64,000 nucleotides of DNA, taken from assembly GCF_014635325.1 (NCBI RefSeq), contig NZ_BMCT01000005.1, forward strand, positions 62,001-126,000, written 5' to 3'. Origin of the DNA: Azorhizobium oxalatiphilum. GTDB lineage: Bacteria; Pseudomonadota; Alphaproteobacteria; Rhizobiales; Xanthobacteraceae. Position numbers and translations under genes: made by a program. How positions within the stretch are numbered: the stretch's first letter is position 1; every line of letters starts with the position of its first letter. This document shows, one piece after another, positions 48,431 through 56,911 of the stretch. The notes under the pieces are model-generated. The model did not search any database, had not been told where the DNA came from, and saw nothing but the letters and a program-made list of their open reading frames with translations.

Positions 48431-48913
48431 ATGACATTGCCTGACACCGATCTTGCACCGCCTCCCTCCACCGGCTGGTTCGGGCCGCTCCGCTCCCACG
48501 GCTGGAAGGGCGTGCTCGCCCTGGTGGTGCTGTTCGCCGTGCTTGGGCCCCCGGCCGGCGCGCTGCCGCTGATGGCCACGCAGCTCATCGGCGCCATCAA
48601 GCAGCCCGTCATGCTGCACGCGCTGGGAATGATGGCCGGCTCCGCCTATCTCATGGGCGTGATACCGGCGGTGAACACTGCGCTTCTGGTCTGCCTGCTG
48701 TGCCCGCGCCACCATCCGGCGGCCTATGTGCGGGTGTGGGTGTGCACGCTCGTGTCCACCTTCGTCTGGCTGGGGTTCCTCGGCGGCTTTCCGGGCATGG
48801 GCATGCCCCGTCTCGACGGCGTGGCCCTCATGACGCTGGGCGTCGGCATGATCGTGACCCTGCCGGCGGCCACGTGGTGCTGCTGGGTGGCGCGCAAGCT
48901 GAAGCTGCTCTGA
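48431..48913 (+). CDS. Four-helix membrane protein, tandem paralogue B
   Basis: Protein of 160 residues from ATG 48431. A GTG at 48413 overlapping the previous stop is an alternative that adds six residues and allows coupling. Four hydrophobic segments and a basic C-terminus (ARKLKLL) follow a proline-rich cytoplasmic start. It is a tandem paralogue of the preceding gene. With the secreted protein upstream it forms a three-gene envelope cluster of unknown role. Confidence 0.75.
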   Translation: MTLPDTDLAPPPSTGWFGPLRSHGWKGVLALVVLFAVLGPPAGALPLMATQLIGAIKQPVMLHALGMMAGSAYLMGVIPAVNTALLVCLLCPRHHPAAYVRVWVCTLVSTFVWLGFLGGFPGMGMPRLDGVALMTLGVGMIVTLPAATWCCWVARKLKLL

Positions 48914-48979
48914 GGGCGTGCATTGCCCGGCCTTTGCCGGATCGGATAATGTGCTGCGTCTTCCCTCACCTTGCGCAGC

Positions 48980-49936
48980 ATGGGACTAGCGGCCGTGGAT
49001 TTGCTTTCCATGACCCCGGCGATGATGCCACCCGAATTGACGCCTCCCGCGGCCATCTCGCTCGGGGATGCGCCGGCGGCGCTCGCCACCATTCTCGATC
49101 GTGCGCCGCCGGTGGCGGACGGGGCGCTGCGCGCCGCCACCCGCCTCACCGGCCAGTGGGGCCATGGTGCCCTGCACGATTATCTGCCCGGCATGAATGG
49201 GCATGTGCTCATCACCTATTACGGCGCGCCGCAGGAGATCGTCTGGCGCACGCCGGAGGCGCGTCTCGCCGGCACCACAAGGTCCGGAACGCTGACCATC
49301 ATCCCCGAGGGTGTCGCGGGTCGCTGGGACATTGCCGGACCCATAGGCGTCTCGCACGTCTTCCTGTCCGATGCGCGCCTGAGGGCCTGCGCCGAGGCCA
49401 TCGGCGGCGGCGCGGGGGAGCTGGAGCTGCTGGCGCGGGTGGGCTTTGACGATCCCATCGCCGCCCGCCTCATGGAGATGCTGGGGCGGGAGGCCGTGAC
49501 CGCCGATCCCGCCGCCCGCCTGTTCGTGGAACAGGCGACCGACCTGCTCTGCACCCAGCTGGTGCGCGGCCATTCCTCCTTCGGTGCGCTGCAGGCGGAG
49601 CTGCCGAAGAAGGGGCTGGCGGAACGCCATGTGCGCCGCGTCGGGGCCTATATGCGCGAACATCTCGCCCGCGAGATCGGGCTCGACGAGCTGGCGGGGC
49701 TCACGGGCCTCAGCCGCTATCATTTCTGCCGCGCCTTCCGCCTCGCCACCGGCCGCACGCCCCATGACGCGCTGGTGGAGGTGCGCATGGAGCGGGCGCG
49801 GGACCTGCTGGCTGATCCCGCGCTCAGGATCACCGACATCGCGCTGGCGGTGGGCTATGAGACGCCCTCCGCCTTCGCGGCCGGTTTCCGGAAGACGGTG
49901 GGCGTGACGCCGACCGCCTTCCGCAGGGCGCTGTGA
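48980..49936 (+). CDS. AraC-family transcriptional regulator
   Basis: Regulator of 318 residues from ATG 48980; other in-frame starts at 48971 and 49010 cannot be excluded and no ribosome binding site is clear. An N-terminal ligand-type domain is followed by the C-terminal double HTH (about 215-315): EIGLDELAGLTGLSRYHFCR, then AFRLATGRTPHDAL and ITDIALAVGYETPSAFAAGF. It is convergent with the SDR gene. The SDR/HbpS-like operon has a two-turn direct repeat in its promoter of the kind AraC-type proteins bind, so it is a likely target. Confidence 0.93.
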   Translation: MGLAAVDLLSMTPAMMPPELTPPAAISLGDAPAALATILDRAPPVADGALRAATRLTGQWGHGALHDYLPGMNGHVLITYYGAPQEIVWRTPEARLAGTTRSGTLTIIPEGVAGRWDIAGPIGVSHVFLSDARLRACAEAIGGGAGELELLARVGFDDPIAARLMEMLGREAVTADPAARLFVEQATDLLCTQLVRGHSSFGALQAELPKKGLAERHVRRVGAYMREHLAREIGLDELAGLTGLSRYHFCRAFRLATGRTPHDALVEVRMERARDLLADPALRITDIALAVGYETPSAFAAGFRKTVGVTPTAFRRAL

Positions 49937-49952
49937 GCGCCGCCGGTAGCTG

Positions 49953-50762
49953 TCAGATCCGGTTGTCCCAGGCGGCGATCTGGTGGGCCTTCAGCATGTC
50001 CTCGATCTGCTGCGGCACCACGTTGCGGAAGTGGCCGGTATCGGCGGGGACGATCTCGATCATGCGGTCGATCATCTCCTGTGCGTCCATCTTGCCGTCC
50101 GGCCCGGCGAAGAAGGCATCGAAGCCCGCCCGCAGGTCGGCGCGCTTGGTGAAGTGCACGTCATCGTCCAGCCAGCGGAAGGGATTGTCCGCCATGGTCT
50201 CGTTATAGCCGGTGTAATAGGCGCCCGGATTGATGGTCTGGATCTTGATGTCATAGGCCGCCAGCTCCTGCTGGAGGGCTTCGGCGATGGATTCCAGCGC
50301 GTGCTTGGTGGAGACGTAGGTGCCCCAGTTGGCCGGCGTGAACAGGCCGCCCATGGAGGAGGTGAACACCACCTTGCCCGGCTTGCCCGCCTTTACCCAC
50401 TTGCCCACCACGCCCTGCGTGAGCTGGAGCGGCAGGAAGACGTTGATCTCGTAGTTCTTCCGCACGAGATCGAGGGGGATTTCCCACACCGGGCCGGCCT
50501 CGCCCATGCCGGCATTGTTCCAGAGCACGTCGAAGTCCCACTTCAGCGCCTGCGCGATGTCATAGGGGTCGGTGAGGTCGAGGCGCTCCACCGTCAGATT
50601 GTCGAGGCCGAGGGCCTTGGCCTCCTCGCGCAGCGGAGTGACCTGCGAGGACACCTGCACGGTGGCGATGACGGTATGGCCATTTTTCGCCATGCCGATG
50701 GCGGCCCCCTTGCCGAAGCCCGAGCCTGCGCCGGTGATGAGGATGGTCTTGGTCGTGGTCAT
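49953..50762 (-). CDS. SDR family oxidoreductase
   Basis: Short-chain dehydrogenase of 269 residues with all classical motifs: cofactor loop TGAGSGFGKG (10-19), LWNNAGMGEAG (about 80-90), the catalytic Ser in FTSSMGG and YVSTK (Tyr and Lys). The DLTD segment suggests that the adenine pocket is standard. The substrate is unknown. It lies 36 bp downstream of the HbpS/GlcG-like gene and is probably co-transcribed with it. Confidence 0.94.
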   Translation of the reverse strand: MTTTKTILITGAGSGFGKGAAIGMAKNGHTVIATVQVSSQVTPLREEAKALGLDNLTVERLDLTDPYDIAQALKWDFDVLWNNAGMGEAGPVWEIPLDLVRKNYEINVFLPLQLTQGVVGKWVKAGKPGKVVFTSSMGGLFTPANWGTYVSTKHALESIAEALQQELAAYDIKIQTINPGAYYTGYNETMADNPFRWLDDDVHFTKRADLRAGFDAFFAGPDGKMDAQEMIDRMIEIVPADTGHFRNVVPQQIEDMLKAHQIAAWDNRI

Positions 50763-50798
50763 GATGTGCTCCTGTCTTTGGAATTGTGAGGTGAGGGA

Positions 50799-51200
50799 TC
50801 AGGCGCCGAGCGCCGCCACGGCGGCGGTGGCGATGTCGAAATCCTGCGCGACCGAGCCGCCGGAGACGCCCACGGCGCCGATCAGCGCGCCGGTGCCGTC
50901 GAACAGCGGCAGGCCGCCGGCGAAGACGGTGAGGCCGCCATTGCTGGTCTCGAAGCCGGGGGAGGTGCCGCCGGGCCTGGCGTAGTCCCACAGGACTTCC
51001 GTGGGGGCGGCGAACAGCACCGAGGTGCGGGCCTTGTTGATGGCGATCTCGATGGCGCCGAGCACGGCGCCGTCCATGCGGCCGAAGGCGGCGAGGTGGG
51101 CTCCGGCATCGAGCACCGCGATGTTGACCGGAATGTTCAGGTCGCTGGCCCGCTTCTCACCTGCGGCGAGCAGGGTGCGGGCGGTTTTGAGGGTGAGCAT
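50799..51200 (-). CDS. Cytoplasmic HbpS/GlcG-family (DUF336) protein
   Basis: Single-domain protein of 133 residues from ATG 51200, without a signal peptide, unlike the paralogue at 43621-44106. Core motifs are VNIAVLDAGAHLAAFGRMD, KARTSVLFAAPT and ALIGAVGVSGGSVAQD. The family includes heme-binding HbpS and GlcG of the glycolate locus; the ligand here is unknown. It is first in a two-gene operon with an SDR. Confidence 0.9.
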   Translation of the reverse strand: MLTLKTARTLLAAGEKRASDLNIPVNIAVLDAGAHLAAFGRMDGAVLGAIEIAINKARTSVLFAAPTEVLWDYARPGGTSPGFETSNGGLTVFAGGLPLFDGTGALIGAVGVSGGSVAQDFDIATAAVAALGA

Positions 51201-51282
51201 GTCCTTGCCCCTGTGGTGCGGACCGGAGCGCCGTGCCCCGATCCGATGGGCAAAGGAATAAGGGCCGGCGGGAGCCGCCGCC

Positions 51283-51316
51283 GTTCGCCGATTGCGCGCA
51301 CTGTTCGCCGATTGCG
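51283..51316. promoter_or_regulatory. Direct-repeat operator candidate (AraC-type spacing)
   Basis: GTTCGCCGATTGCG occurs at 51283-51296 and again at 51303-51316, a 20-bp period or two helical turns. It lies 83-116 bp upstream of the HbpS-like start and in the divergent gap with the DUF900 lipoprotein gene. Tandem half-sites at this period are typical of AraC-family operators, and an AraC regulator gene is 1.3 kb away. The rest of 51201-51472 shows nothing clear. Confidence 0.5.
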
Positions 51317-51472
51317 GTGACGTGCGGGGAGGGAGCGAAGAGGGGCAGGGGAGGGGCAGGGGAGGCCGGGCGTTAACCGGAGATTGCATTGGCGGTACCG
51401 GGCGCATTGCGCCGCTGCCGCGGGTGCTTTAACCAAGCGTTAAAGCTCACCCCCCTTGGGAAAGTGCGTTCC

Positions 51473-52735
51473 GTGTCTGCGCTGCGACCGTTCATCCTTG
51501 CCGGAACGATGGCCCTTACCCTCGCACTGGCCGCCTGCGGCGGACGTCCGGCGGGTGTGCTCGTGCCTGTGGCCACTCAGGTGCCCGGTACCACGCAGGT
51601 GTCGATGCTCGTCGCCACCACCCGCGCCAAGGCCACCAATACGGACATGTTCTCCGGCGAGCGCGGCAAGGTGCCGAGCTTCGCGGAGATCACCGTCTCC
51701 ATTCCGCCCGATGCCGGCCGTCAGGTGGGCGAGGTGCAGTGGCCCAAGAGCGTGCCCGGCAATCCGCAGACCGATTTCGTCGTCTCCGGCGCGCAGGACA
51801 TGACGCTGCCGGAAGCCAAGACCTGGTTCAACCGCGACGTGAAGAAGCGTCCGCAACGGCAGGTGCTGGTCTTCATCCACGGCTACAACAACCGTTTCGA
51901 CGATGCGGTCTTCCGCTTCGCGCAGATCATCCACGACTCGGGCGCGGACGTGACGCCGATCCTGTTCACCTGGCCCTCGCGCGGCAGCCTGCTCGCTTAT
52001 GGCTATGACCGGGAGAGCGCGGTCTATTCCCGCGACGCGCTGGAGAATTTGCTCACCGCGCTGGCGAAGGACCCCAACGTGGGCGAGGTGTCGGTGTTGG
52101 CCCATTCCATGGGCAATTGGGTGACGTTCGAGGCCCTGCGCCAGATGGCCATCCGCAACGGCCGGGTGCTGCCCAAGATCAAGAACGTCATGCTCGCCGC
52201 CCCCGACGTGGACGTGGACATCTTCCAGTCGCAATGGGCCGATCTCGGTACGCCGACGCCCAACGTCACCGTCTTCGTGTCGCAGGACGACAGGGCGCTG
52301 AAGATCTCGCAGCGCGTGTGGGGCTCGCAGGCCCGCCTCGGGCAGGTCAATCCGGAGCTGGAGCCCTACAAGAGCGAGTTCGAGGCCCGCAAGATCAACG
52401 TCTTCGACCTCACCTCCCTGAAGACGTCGGACGGCCTCAACCACGGCAAGTTCGCCGAGAGCCCGGACGTGGTGAAGCTCATCGGCACCCGCATCGCCAC
52501 CCAGCCGACCATCACCGACAGCCGCGAGGGCGTGGGCGACCGTATTGTGCAGGTCACGACCGGCGCCGCCACCACCGTGGGGCATGCGGCGGGGATGGTG
52601 CTCTCCGCGCCGGTGGCGGTGGTGGACGCCAACACGCGCGACAATCTGAGTGCGCAGGCGGAGCAATTGGGCGGCACCGTCAACGGCACCATGCATTCCA
52701 CCACCGGCCTGCTCACCACGGCACCTAGCCAGTAG
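51473..52735 (+). CDS. DUF900-type alpha/beta-hydrolase lipoprotein (paralogue 2)
   Basis: Predicted lipoprotein of 420 residues. I placed the start at GTG 51473, which gives a signal of ordinary length ending in the lipobox ALAAC (about residue 22). The core has VFIHGYNNRFDDAVFRFAQI, FTWPSRG, the nucleophile elbow LAHSMGNW and RQMAIRNG. It is paralogous to the protein at 28373-29581 but has a longer C-terminal tail (TTGAATTVGHAAG and beyond). Probable envelope-attached esterase; substrate unknown. Confidence 0.88.
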   Translation: MSALRPFILAGTMALTLALAACGGRPAGVLVPVATQVPGTTQVSMLVATTRAKATNTDMFSGERGKVPSFAEITVSIPPDAGRQVGEVQWPKSVPGNPQTDFVVSGAQDMTLPEAKTWFNRDVKKRPQRQVLVFIHGYNNRFDDAVFRFAQIIHDSGADVTPILFTWPSRGSLLAYGYDRESAVYSRDALENLLTALAKDPNVGEVSVLAHSMGNWVTFEALRQMAIRNGRVLPKIKNVMLAAPDVDVDIFQSQWADLGTPTPNVTVFVSQDDRALKISQRVWGSQARLGQVNPELEPYKSEFEARKINVFDLTSLKTSDGLNHGKFAESPDVVKLIGTRIATQPTITDSREGVGDRIVQVTTGAATTVGHAAGMVLSAPVAVVDANTRDNLSAQAEQLGGTVNGTMHSTTGLLTTAPSQ

Positions 52736-52744
52736 GGCCAGTAA

Positions 52745-52798
52745 CCCGGCGCGCCCGGCCCGCGCCGGGCCCCAAAATCTGTGGCGCGGAAGCCACAG
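52745..52798 (+). terminator. Paired hairpins after the DUF900 gene
   Basis: CCCGGCGCG (52745-52753) pairs with CGCGCCGGG (52761-52769), loop 7. A second stem CTGTGGC/GCCACAG is at 52779-52798. They separate the lipoprotein gene from the nlpD-like gene. There is no strong T-run, so termination would be imperfect. Confidence 0.45.
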
Positions 52799-52894
52799 TG
52801 CACCAATTGTTGCGGACAGCTTCAGGACTTAAGCGCTCATTTACCCGACCCGCCTTTACTCCACGACATGTTCGGTGCGTGCGAGTTGGGTCAC

Positions 52895-54151
52895 ATGACA
52901 GCTTCCAGCAAATCTTCGGGACGTATTGCGGTCGCACGCGTTGCGGCGATCGGTCTGCTGGCTGCCGGTCTGGCCGGATGCAGCGGCGACGTGACGCGTT
53001 TTGCGGACAATGGTCCGCAGGCGGGTCTGCCGCCTCAGCAGCCCTCCAGCGAGGTGACGGGTTCGCTCGGCTCCGCGCCCTCCGCGCGGGTGGATTCGGG
53101 GCCCATCGGCTCGCCCCTCGCGGCTCCCCAGATGAGTTCGGCCCCCATGGGTGCGCCGCAGATGGGTTCGCAGCAGGTGGCTTATGCCCCCGCCAACCAG
53201 ACCTATAATTCCGGCTCGTCCAACTATGGCTCGGGCGGCTATGTGGCGGCCCCGCCGCCGCCTGCGGTTCCCCACACCCCGCCCGCGCCCGCCATGGCGG
53301 CTGCCGGCGGCAACCATGTGGTGACGTCGGGCGAGACGCTGTCCTCCATCGGCCGCCGCTACAATGTGAGCCGCGCCGCCATCGCCAGCGCCAACGGTCT
53401 GCCGCAGGATGCGCCGCTGCGCATCGGCCAGTCCCTGGTCATCCCCGGCGCCGGCAATGCCAATGTGGCGCAGGCCCGTCCGGCGCCCGCGCCGGCGATG
53501 GCTACCGCCCCGGTCGGCAAGCCGCAGCAGATGGCCGCCGCCACCCCGGCGATCGCTCCCGCGCCCGGCCCGGCGCCGCTCGGCACCACCCGTTCCGCCG
53601 CCCCGACGCCGGCCGCGCCCCCCATGGCGCAGGCCCAGCCGCTGGTGACGCCCGCCGTTCCCGCGCAGCCGAAGATGGCCGCCGCCACCCCGGCCGCCCC
53701 CGCCAAGGTGGAAACCGCCGCCAAGGTGACTCCGGCCGAGGATGCGGAAGAAGCCCGCTCGCCTGGCGCCGGCCCGCAGTTCCGCGCTCCCGTCCGTGGC
53801 CGCGTCATCTCCGGCTTCGGTCCCAAGCCCGGCGGCTCGCGCAATGACGGTGTGAACTTCGCCGTGCCGGAAGGCACCGCCGTGCGCGCCGCCGAGGACG
53901 GCACGGTGGCCTATTCCGGCAACGAGCTGAAGGGCTACGGCAACCTCGTCCTGATCAAGCATGCGGACGGCTATGTCACCGCCTATGCCCATAACAGCGA
54001 GCTGAGCGTGAAGAAGGGCGACACCGTCCGGCGCGGCCAGATCATCGCCAAGGCCGGCCAGAGCGGCGGCGTGGGCACCCCGCAGTTGCACTTCGAGATC
54101 CGCAAGGGCTCGCAGCCGGTGGACCCCAGCCAGTATGTGGCCGGGCTCTGA
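52895..54151 (+). CDS. NlpD-like LysM/M23 lipoprotein (probable amidase activator)
   Basis: Envelope lipoprotein of 418 residues from ATG 52895. The lipobox AGLAGC puts the lipidated Cys at 29. A low-complexity Pro/Ala region surrounds one LysM domain (141-184, HVVTSGETLSSIGRRYNVSR), and a LytM/M23 domain occupies about 310-412. In the LytM domain the first zinc-ligand His and the Asp are replaced (RNDGVNFAVP), while AYAHN and LHFEI remain. Such degenerate LytM domains, as in E. coli NlpD, activate peptidoglycan amidases instead of cutting. An intrinsic terminator follows. Confidence 0.88.
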   Translation: MTASSKSSGRIAVARVAAIGLLAAGLAGCSGDVTRFADNGPQAGLPPQQPSSEVTGSLGSAPSARVDSGPIGSPLAAPQMSSAPMGAPQMGSQQVAYAPANQTYNSGSSNYGSGGYVAAPPPPAVPHTPPAPAMAAAGGNHVVTSGETLSSIGRRYNVSRAAIASANGLPQDAPLRIGQSLVIPGAGNANVAQARPAPAPAMATAPVGKPQQMAAATPAIAPAPGPAPLGTTRSAAPTPAAPPMAQAQPLVTPAVPAQPKMAAATPAAPAKVETAAKVTPAEDAEEARSPGAGPQFRAPVRGRVISGFGPKPGGSRNDGVNFAVPEGTAVRAAEDGTVAYSGNELKGYGNLVLIKHADGYVTAYAHNSELSVKKGDTVRRGQIIAKAGQSGGVGTPQLHFEIRKGSQPVDPSQYVAGL

Positions 54152-54179
54152 GTTCGACAGTTCCTTCCGAGAAGACTGC

Positions 54180-54208
54180 AACGGCCGGGCTTGCCCGGCC
54201 GTTTTCTT
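54180..54208 (+). terminator. Intrinsic terminator after the nlpD-like gene
   Basis: ACGGCCGGGC (54181-54190) and GCCCGGCCGT (54193-54202) form a perfect 10-bp stem around a TT loop, followed by TTTCTTG. It isolates the lipoprotein gene from nagZ. Confidence 0.88.
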
Positions 54209-54269
54209 GTCGTCACCCTCAGCGCCGGTGCCGCTTGACGCACCGTGCGCCCGCCGATAGGCCCGTTCC

Positions 54270-55298
54270 ATGACCATCGCTCCCAGCGGCACCCGTGCGC
54301 TCATCGTTGGCCTCGCCGGCCATAGCCTCACCGAGGGCGAGCGCGCCTTCCTGCGCGACGTGCGCCCGTGGGGCCTGATCCTGTTCGCCCGCAACGTGGA
54401 TACGCCGGAGCAGGTGGCGGCCCTGGTGGCGGATGCCCGCGCGGTGCTGGGCTGGCGCGTGCCGGTGCTGATCGATCAGGAAGGCGGCAGGGTGCAGCGC
54501 CTGCGCCCGCCGCACTGGCTGGAATATCCGCCGGCGGAAAATTTCGGCCTGCTCTATGACAACGACCGCACCCGCGCGCTGAATGCCGTGAGGCTGAACT
54601 CGCGCCTGCTGGCCCATGACCTGCTGACGCTCGGCATCGACGTGGACTGCCTCCCCGTCGCCGATCTGCGCCTGCCGGAAGGCCATGGCATCATCGGCAA
54701 CCGCGCCTATGGCTCGGATGCGGCCATCGTCGCGCCGCTGGCCGGGGCGGCGGCGCAGGGCCTGCTGGATGGCGGCGTGCTGCCGGTCCTCAAGCACCTG
54801 CCGGGCCATGGCCGCGCCCCCGTGGACAGCCATGAGCATCTGCCCAGCGTGTCCGCCCCGCGCGCGGTGCTGGAGGAGACCGATTTCCAGCCCTTCAAGG
54901 CGCTGAATGCCCTGCCGCTCGGCATGACCGCCCATGTGGTCTATGAAGACATCGATGCGCAGAACCCCGCCACCACCTCCCGCGTGGTGTTGGATGAGGT
55001 GGTGCGCGGCCTGATCGGCTTCGACGGGGCGCTGATGAGCGACGATCTGTCCATGAAGGCCCTGTCCGGCTCGTTCGCCGAGCGCGCCCGCGCCTCCATC
55101 GCCGCCGGCTGCGACCTGCTGCTCCATTGCAACGGCGATCCCGCCGAGATGGCGGAAGTGGCAGGCGAAGCGCCGGTGCTGGTCGCCGACGCGCTCACCC
55201 GCACCGAACGGGCGCTGGCCCTGCGCATCACGCCGCCCGCCTTCGACATCGAGGCCGCCCGCCGGGACATGGCGCGGCTGCTCGATCCCGCGCTCTGA
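54270..55298 (+). CDS. nagZ: Beta-N-acetylhexosaminidase NagZ
   Basis: Cytoplasmic family-3 glycosidase of 342 residues that removes GlcNAc from 1,6-anhydro-muropeptides in cell-wall recycling (EC 3.2.1.52). Hallmarks are DQEGGRVQRLRPP (about 72-84), the KHLPGHG loop near residue 180 whose Asp/His partner lies in the following DSHEHLPS, and the nucleophile Asp in LMSDDLSMKAL. It starts a compact run nagZ-scpA-scpB with gaps of 6 bp or overlap, a common alphaproteobacterial order. Confidence 0.96.
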   Translation: MTIAPSGTRALIVGLAGHSLTEGERAFLRDVRPWGLILFARNVDTPEQVAALVADARAVLGWRVPVLIDQEGGRVQRLRPPHWLEYPPAENFGLLYDNDRTRALNAVRLNSRLLAHDLLTLGIDVDCLPVADLRLPEGHGIIGNRAYGSDAAIVAPLAGAAAQGLLDGGVLPVLKHLPGHGRAPVDSHEHLPSVSAPRAVLEETDFQPFKALNALPLGMTAHVVYEDIDAQNPATTSRVVLDEVVRGLIGFDGALMSDDLSMKALSGSFAERARASIAAGCDLLLHCNGDPAEMAEVAGEAPVLVADALTRTERALALRITPPAFDIEAARRDMARLLDPAL

Positions 55299-55304
55299 GC
55301 GGCC

Positions 55305-56147
55305 ATGTCCGGCGCGCCAACTCCCGAAGGCGATCCGCCGGTTGATCCGGCGGCCGAGCCCGCGCCGGATTTCGTCGAGGATCAGCTTCCCGAGGCGCGC
55401 GAAGGCGCCTTCGTGGTGGATCTGGACGGCTTCGAAGGCCCCCTCGACCTGCTGCTGGCGCTGGCCCGCACCCAGAAGGTGGACCTGCACCGCATCTCCA
55501 TTCTGGCGCTGGCCGACCAGTATCTGACCTTCATCGAGGAAGCCCGGAAGGTGCGCCTTGAGCTGGCCGCCGACTATCTCGTCATGGCGGCGTGGCTGGC
55601 TTACCTGAAATCCCGCCTGCTGCTGCCGGTGCCGCCCAAGGAGGATGGCCCGAGCGCCGAGGAACTGGCCGCCGCCTTCACCCGGCGCTTGAGGCACCTT
55701 GAGCGCATCCGCAAGGCGGCCGAACAGTTGATGGCCCGCGACCGGCTGGGCCTCACCGTCTTCCCGCGTGCCGAGCTGGACGAAAGCGTGCCGGAGGCGC
55801 GCCCCGTGGTCTATACGGCCACCCTCTACGACCTCCTGTCCTCCTATGCCCAGCAGCGGCAGAAGCAGGCGCTGTCGCTGGTCACGTTGAAGACCCGCAT
55901 GACGTGGTCGCTGGCCGATGCGCGCGAGCGGCTGGAGCGGCTATTGGGCACGTCGCTGGGGGACTGGATGCGCCTCGACCAGTTCCTGATAGAATATCTG
56001 ACCACGCCGGAGGAGCGGACGACCGCCATCGCCTCCAGCTTCTCGGCCACGCTCGAAATGGTGAAAGAGGGCAAATTGGACATCCGACAGGACGCGCCGT
56101 TCGCGCCTCTGTGGCTGCGGCCCCGGCCCGGGGAGGGCAGGGAATGA
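55305..56147 (+). CDS. scpA: Segregation and condensation protein A
   Basis: Kleisin subunit of 280 residues that bridges SMC heads in the condensin complex. An acidic N-terminal leader of about 35 residues precedes the conserved opening FEGPLDLLLALARTQKVDL. Further family blocks are ILALADQYLTFIEEARKVRL and ELAADYLVMAAWLAYLKSRL; the C-terminal winged helix contains TTPEERTTAIASSFSATLE. The stop overlaps the scpB start (ATGA). Confidence 0.96.
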   Translation: MSGAPTPEGDPPVDPAAEPAPDFVEDQLPEAREGAFVVDLDGFEGPLDLLLALARTQKVDLHRISILALADQYLTFIEEARKVRLELAADYLVMAAWLAYLKSRLLLPVPPKEDGPSAEELAAAFTRRLRHLERIRKAAEQLMARDRLGLTVFPRAELDESVPEARPVVYTATLYDLLSSYAQQRQKQALSLVTLKTRMTWSLADARERLERLLGTSLGDWMRLDQFLIEYLTTPEERTTAIASSFSATLEMVKEGKLDIRQDAPFAPLWLRPRPGEGRE

Positions 56148-56911
56148 ATCGCGCCGCGCCCCGCGTCGATCTGTTCGACGTCCGTCCCGATGACGAACGC
56201 GCCGTCGCCCTTGCCCGCGACCTGCGCATCATCGAGGCGCTGCTGTTCACCTCCGGCGCGCCGCTGGAGCCGCATAAGCTCGCCGCCCATCTGCCTGAGA
56301 AGACCGACATCGAGGCGCTGATGGACATCCTCGCCGCCGATTATTCCCGGCGCGGGGTCAACCTCGTGAAGGCCGGCGGCGGCTGGATGCTGCGGACCGC
56401 GCCCGATCTCGCGCCCGTGGTCTCGCGGGGACAGGTGGAAACCCGCAAGCTGTCCCGCGCTGCCGTGGAGGTGCTGGCCATCGTCGCCTATCACCAGCCG
56501 GTCACGCGCGCCGAGATCGAGGACATTCGCGGCGTCTCCACTTCCAAGGGCACGCTGGACCTGCTGCTGGAGAGCGGCTGGGTGCGCCTGCGCGGTCGCC
56601 GCAAGGCGCCGGGGCGGCCGGTGACATATGGCACCACGCCCGCCTTCCTCACCCATTTCGGCCTCGATGCCTTGCAGGACCTGCCCGGCCTCGACGAACT
56701 GCGCGGCGCGGGCCTGCTGGATGGCCGCATCCCGCCCGGCTTCACCATTCCGCTGCCCTCCGACGATGCCGCCTTGCGCGACGACGAGGAGGCGCTGGAG
56801 AAGGAGCCTCTCGACCTCGCCCTCGCGCCGCTGCTCGATTATGCCGAGCGGGACGAGGGGGATGGGGCAGGGGACGGGGAAAAGGACAGGGACGAGGGCG
56901 AGACGGAATGA
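56144..56911 (+). CDS. scpB: Segregation and condensation protein B
   Basis: Kite subunit of 255 residues that binds the ScpA kleisin. Two winged-helix domains are evident: the first with IIEALLFTSGAPLEPHKLAAHL, the second with VEVLAIVAYHQPVTRAEIEDIR and GRPVTYGTTPAFLTHFGL. The acidic C-terminal tail (from about 225) is low complexity. It overlaps scpA at the start and the ATPase gene at the end, each by ATGA. Confidence 0.95.
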   Translation: MNRAAPRVDLFDVRPDDERAVALARDLRIIEALLFTSGAPLEPHKLAAHLPEKTDIEALMDILAADYSRRGVNLVKAGGGWMLRTAPDLAPVVSRGQVETRKLSRAAVEVLAIVAYHQPVTRAEIEDIRGVSTSKGTLDLLLESGWVRLRGRRKAPGRPVTYGTTPAFLTHFGLDALQDLPGLDELRGAGLLDGRIPPGFTIPLPSDDAALRDDEEALEKEPLDLALAPLLDYAERDEGDGAGDGEKDRDEGETE

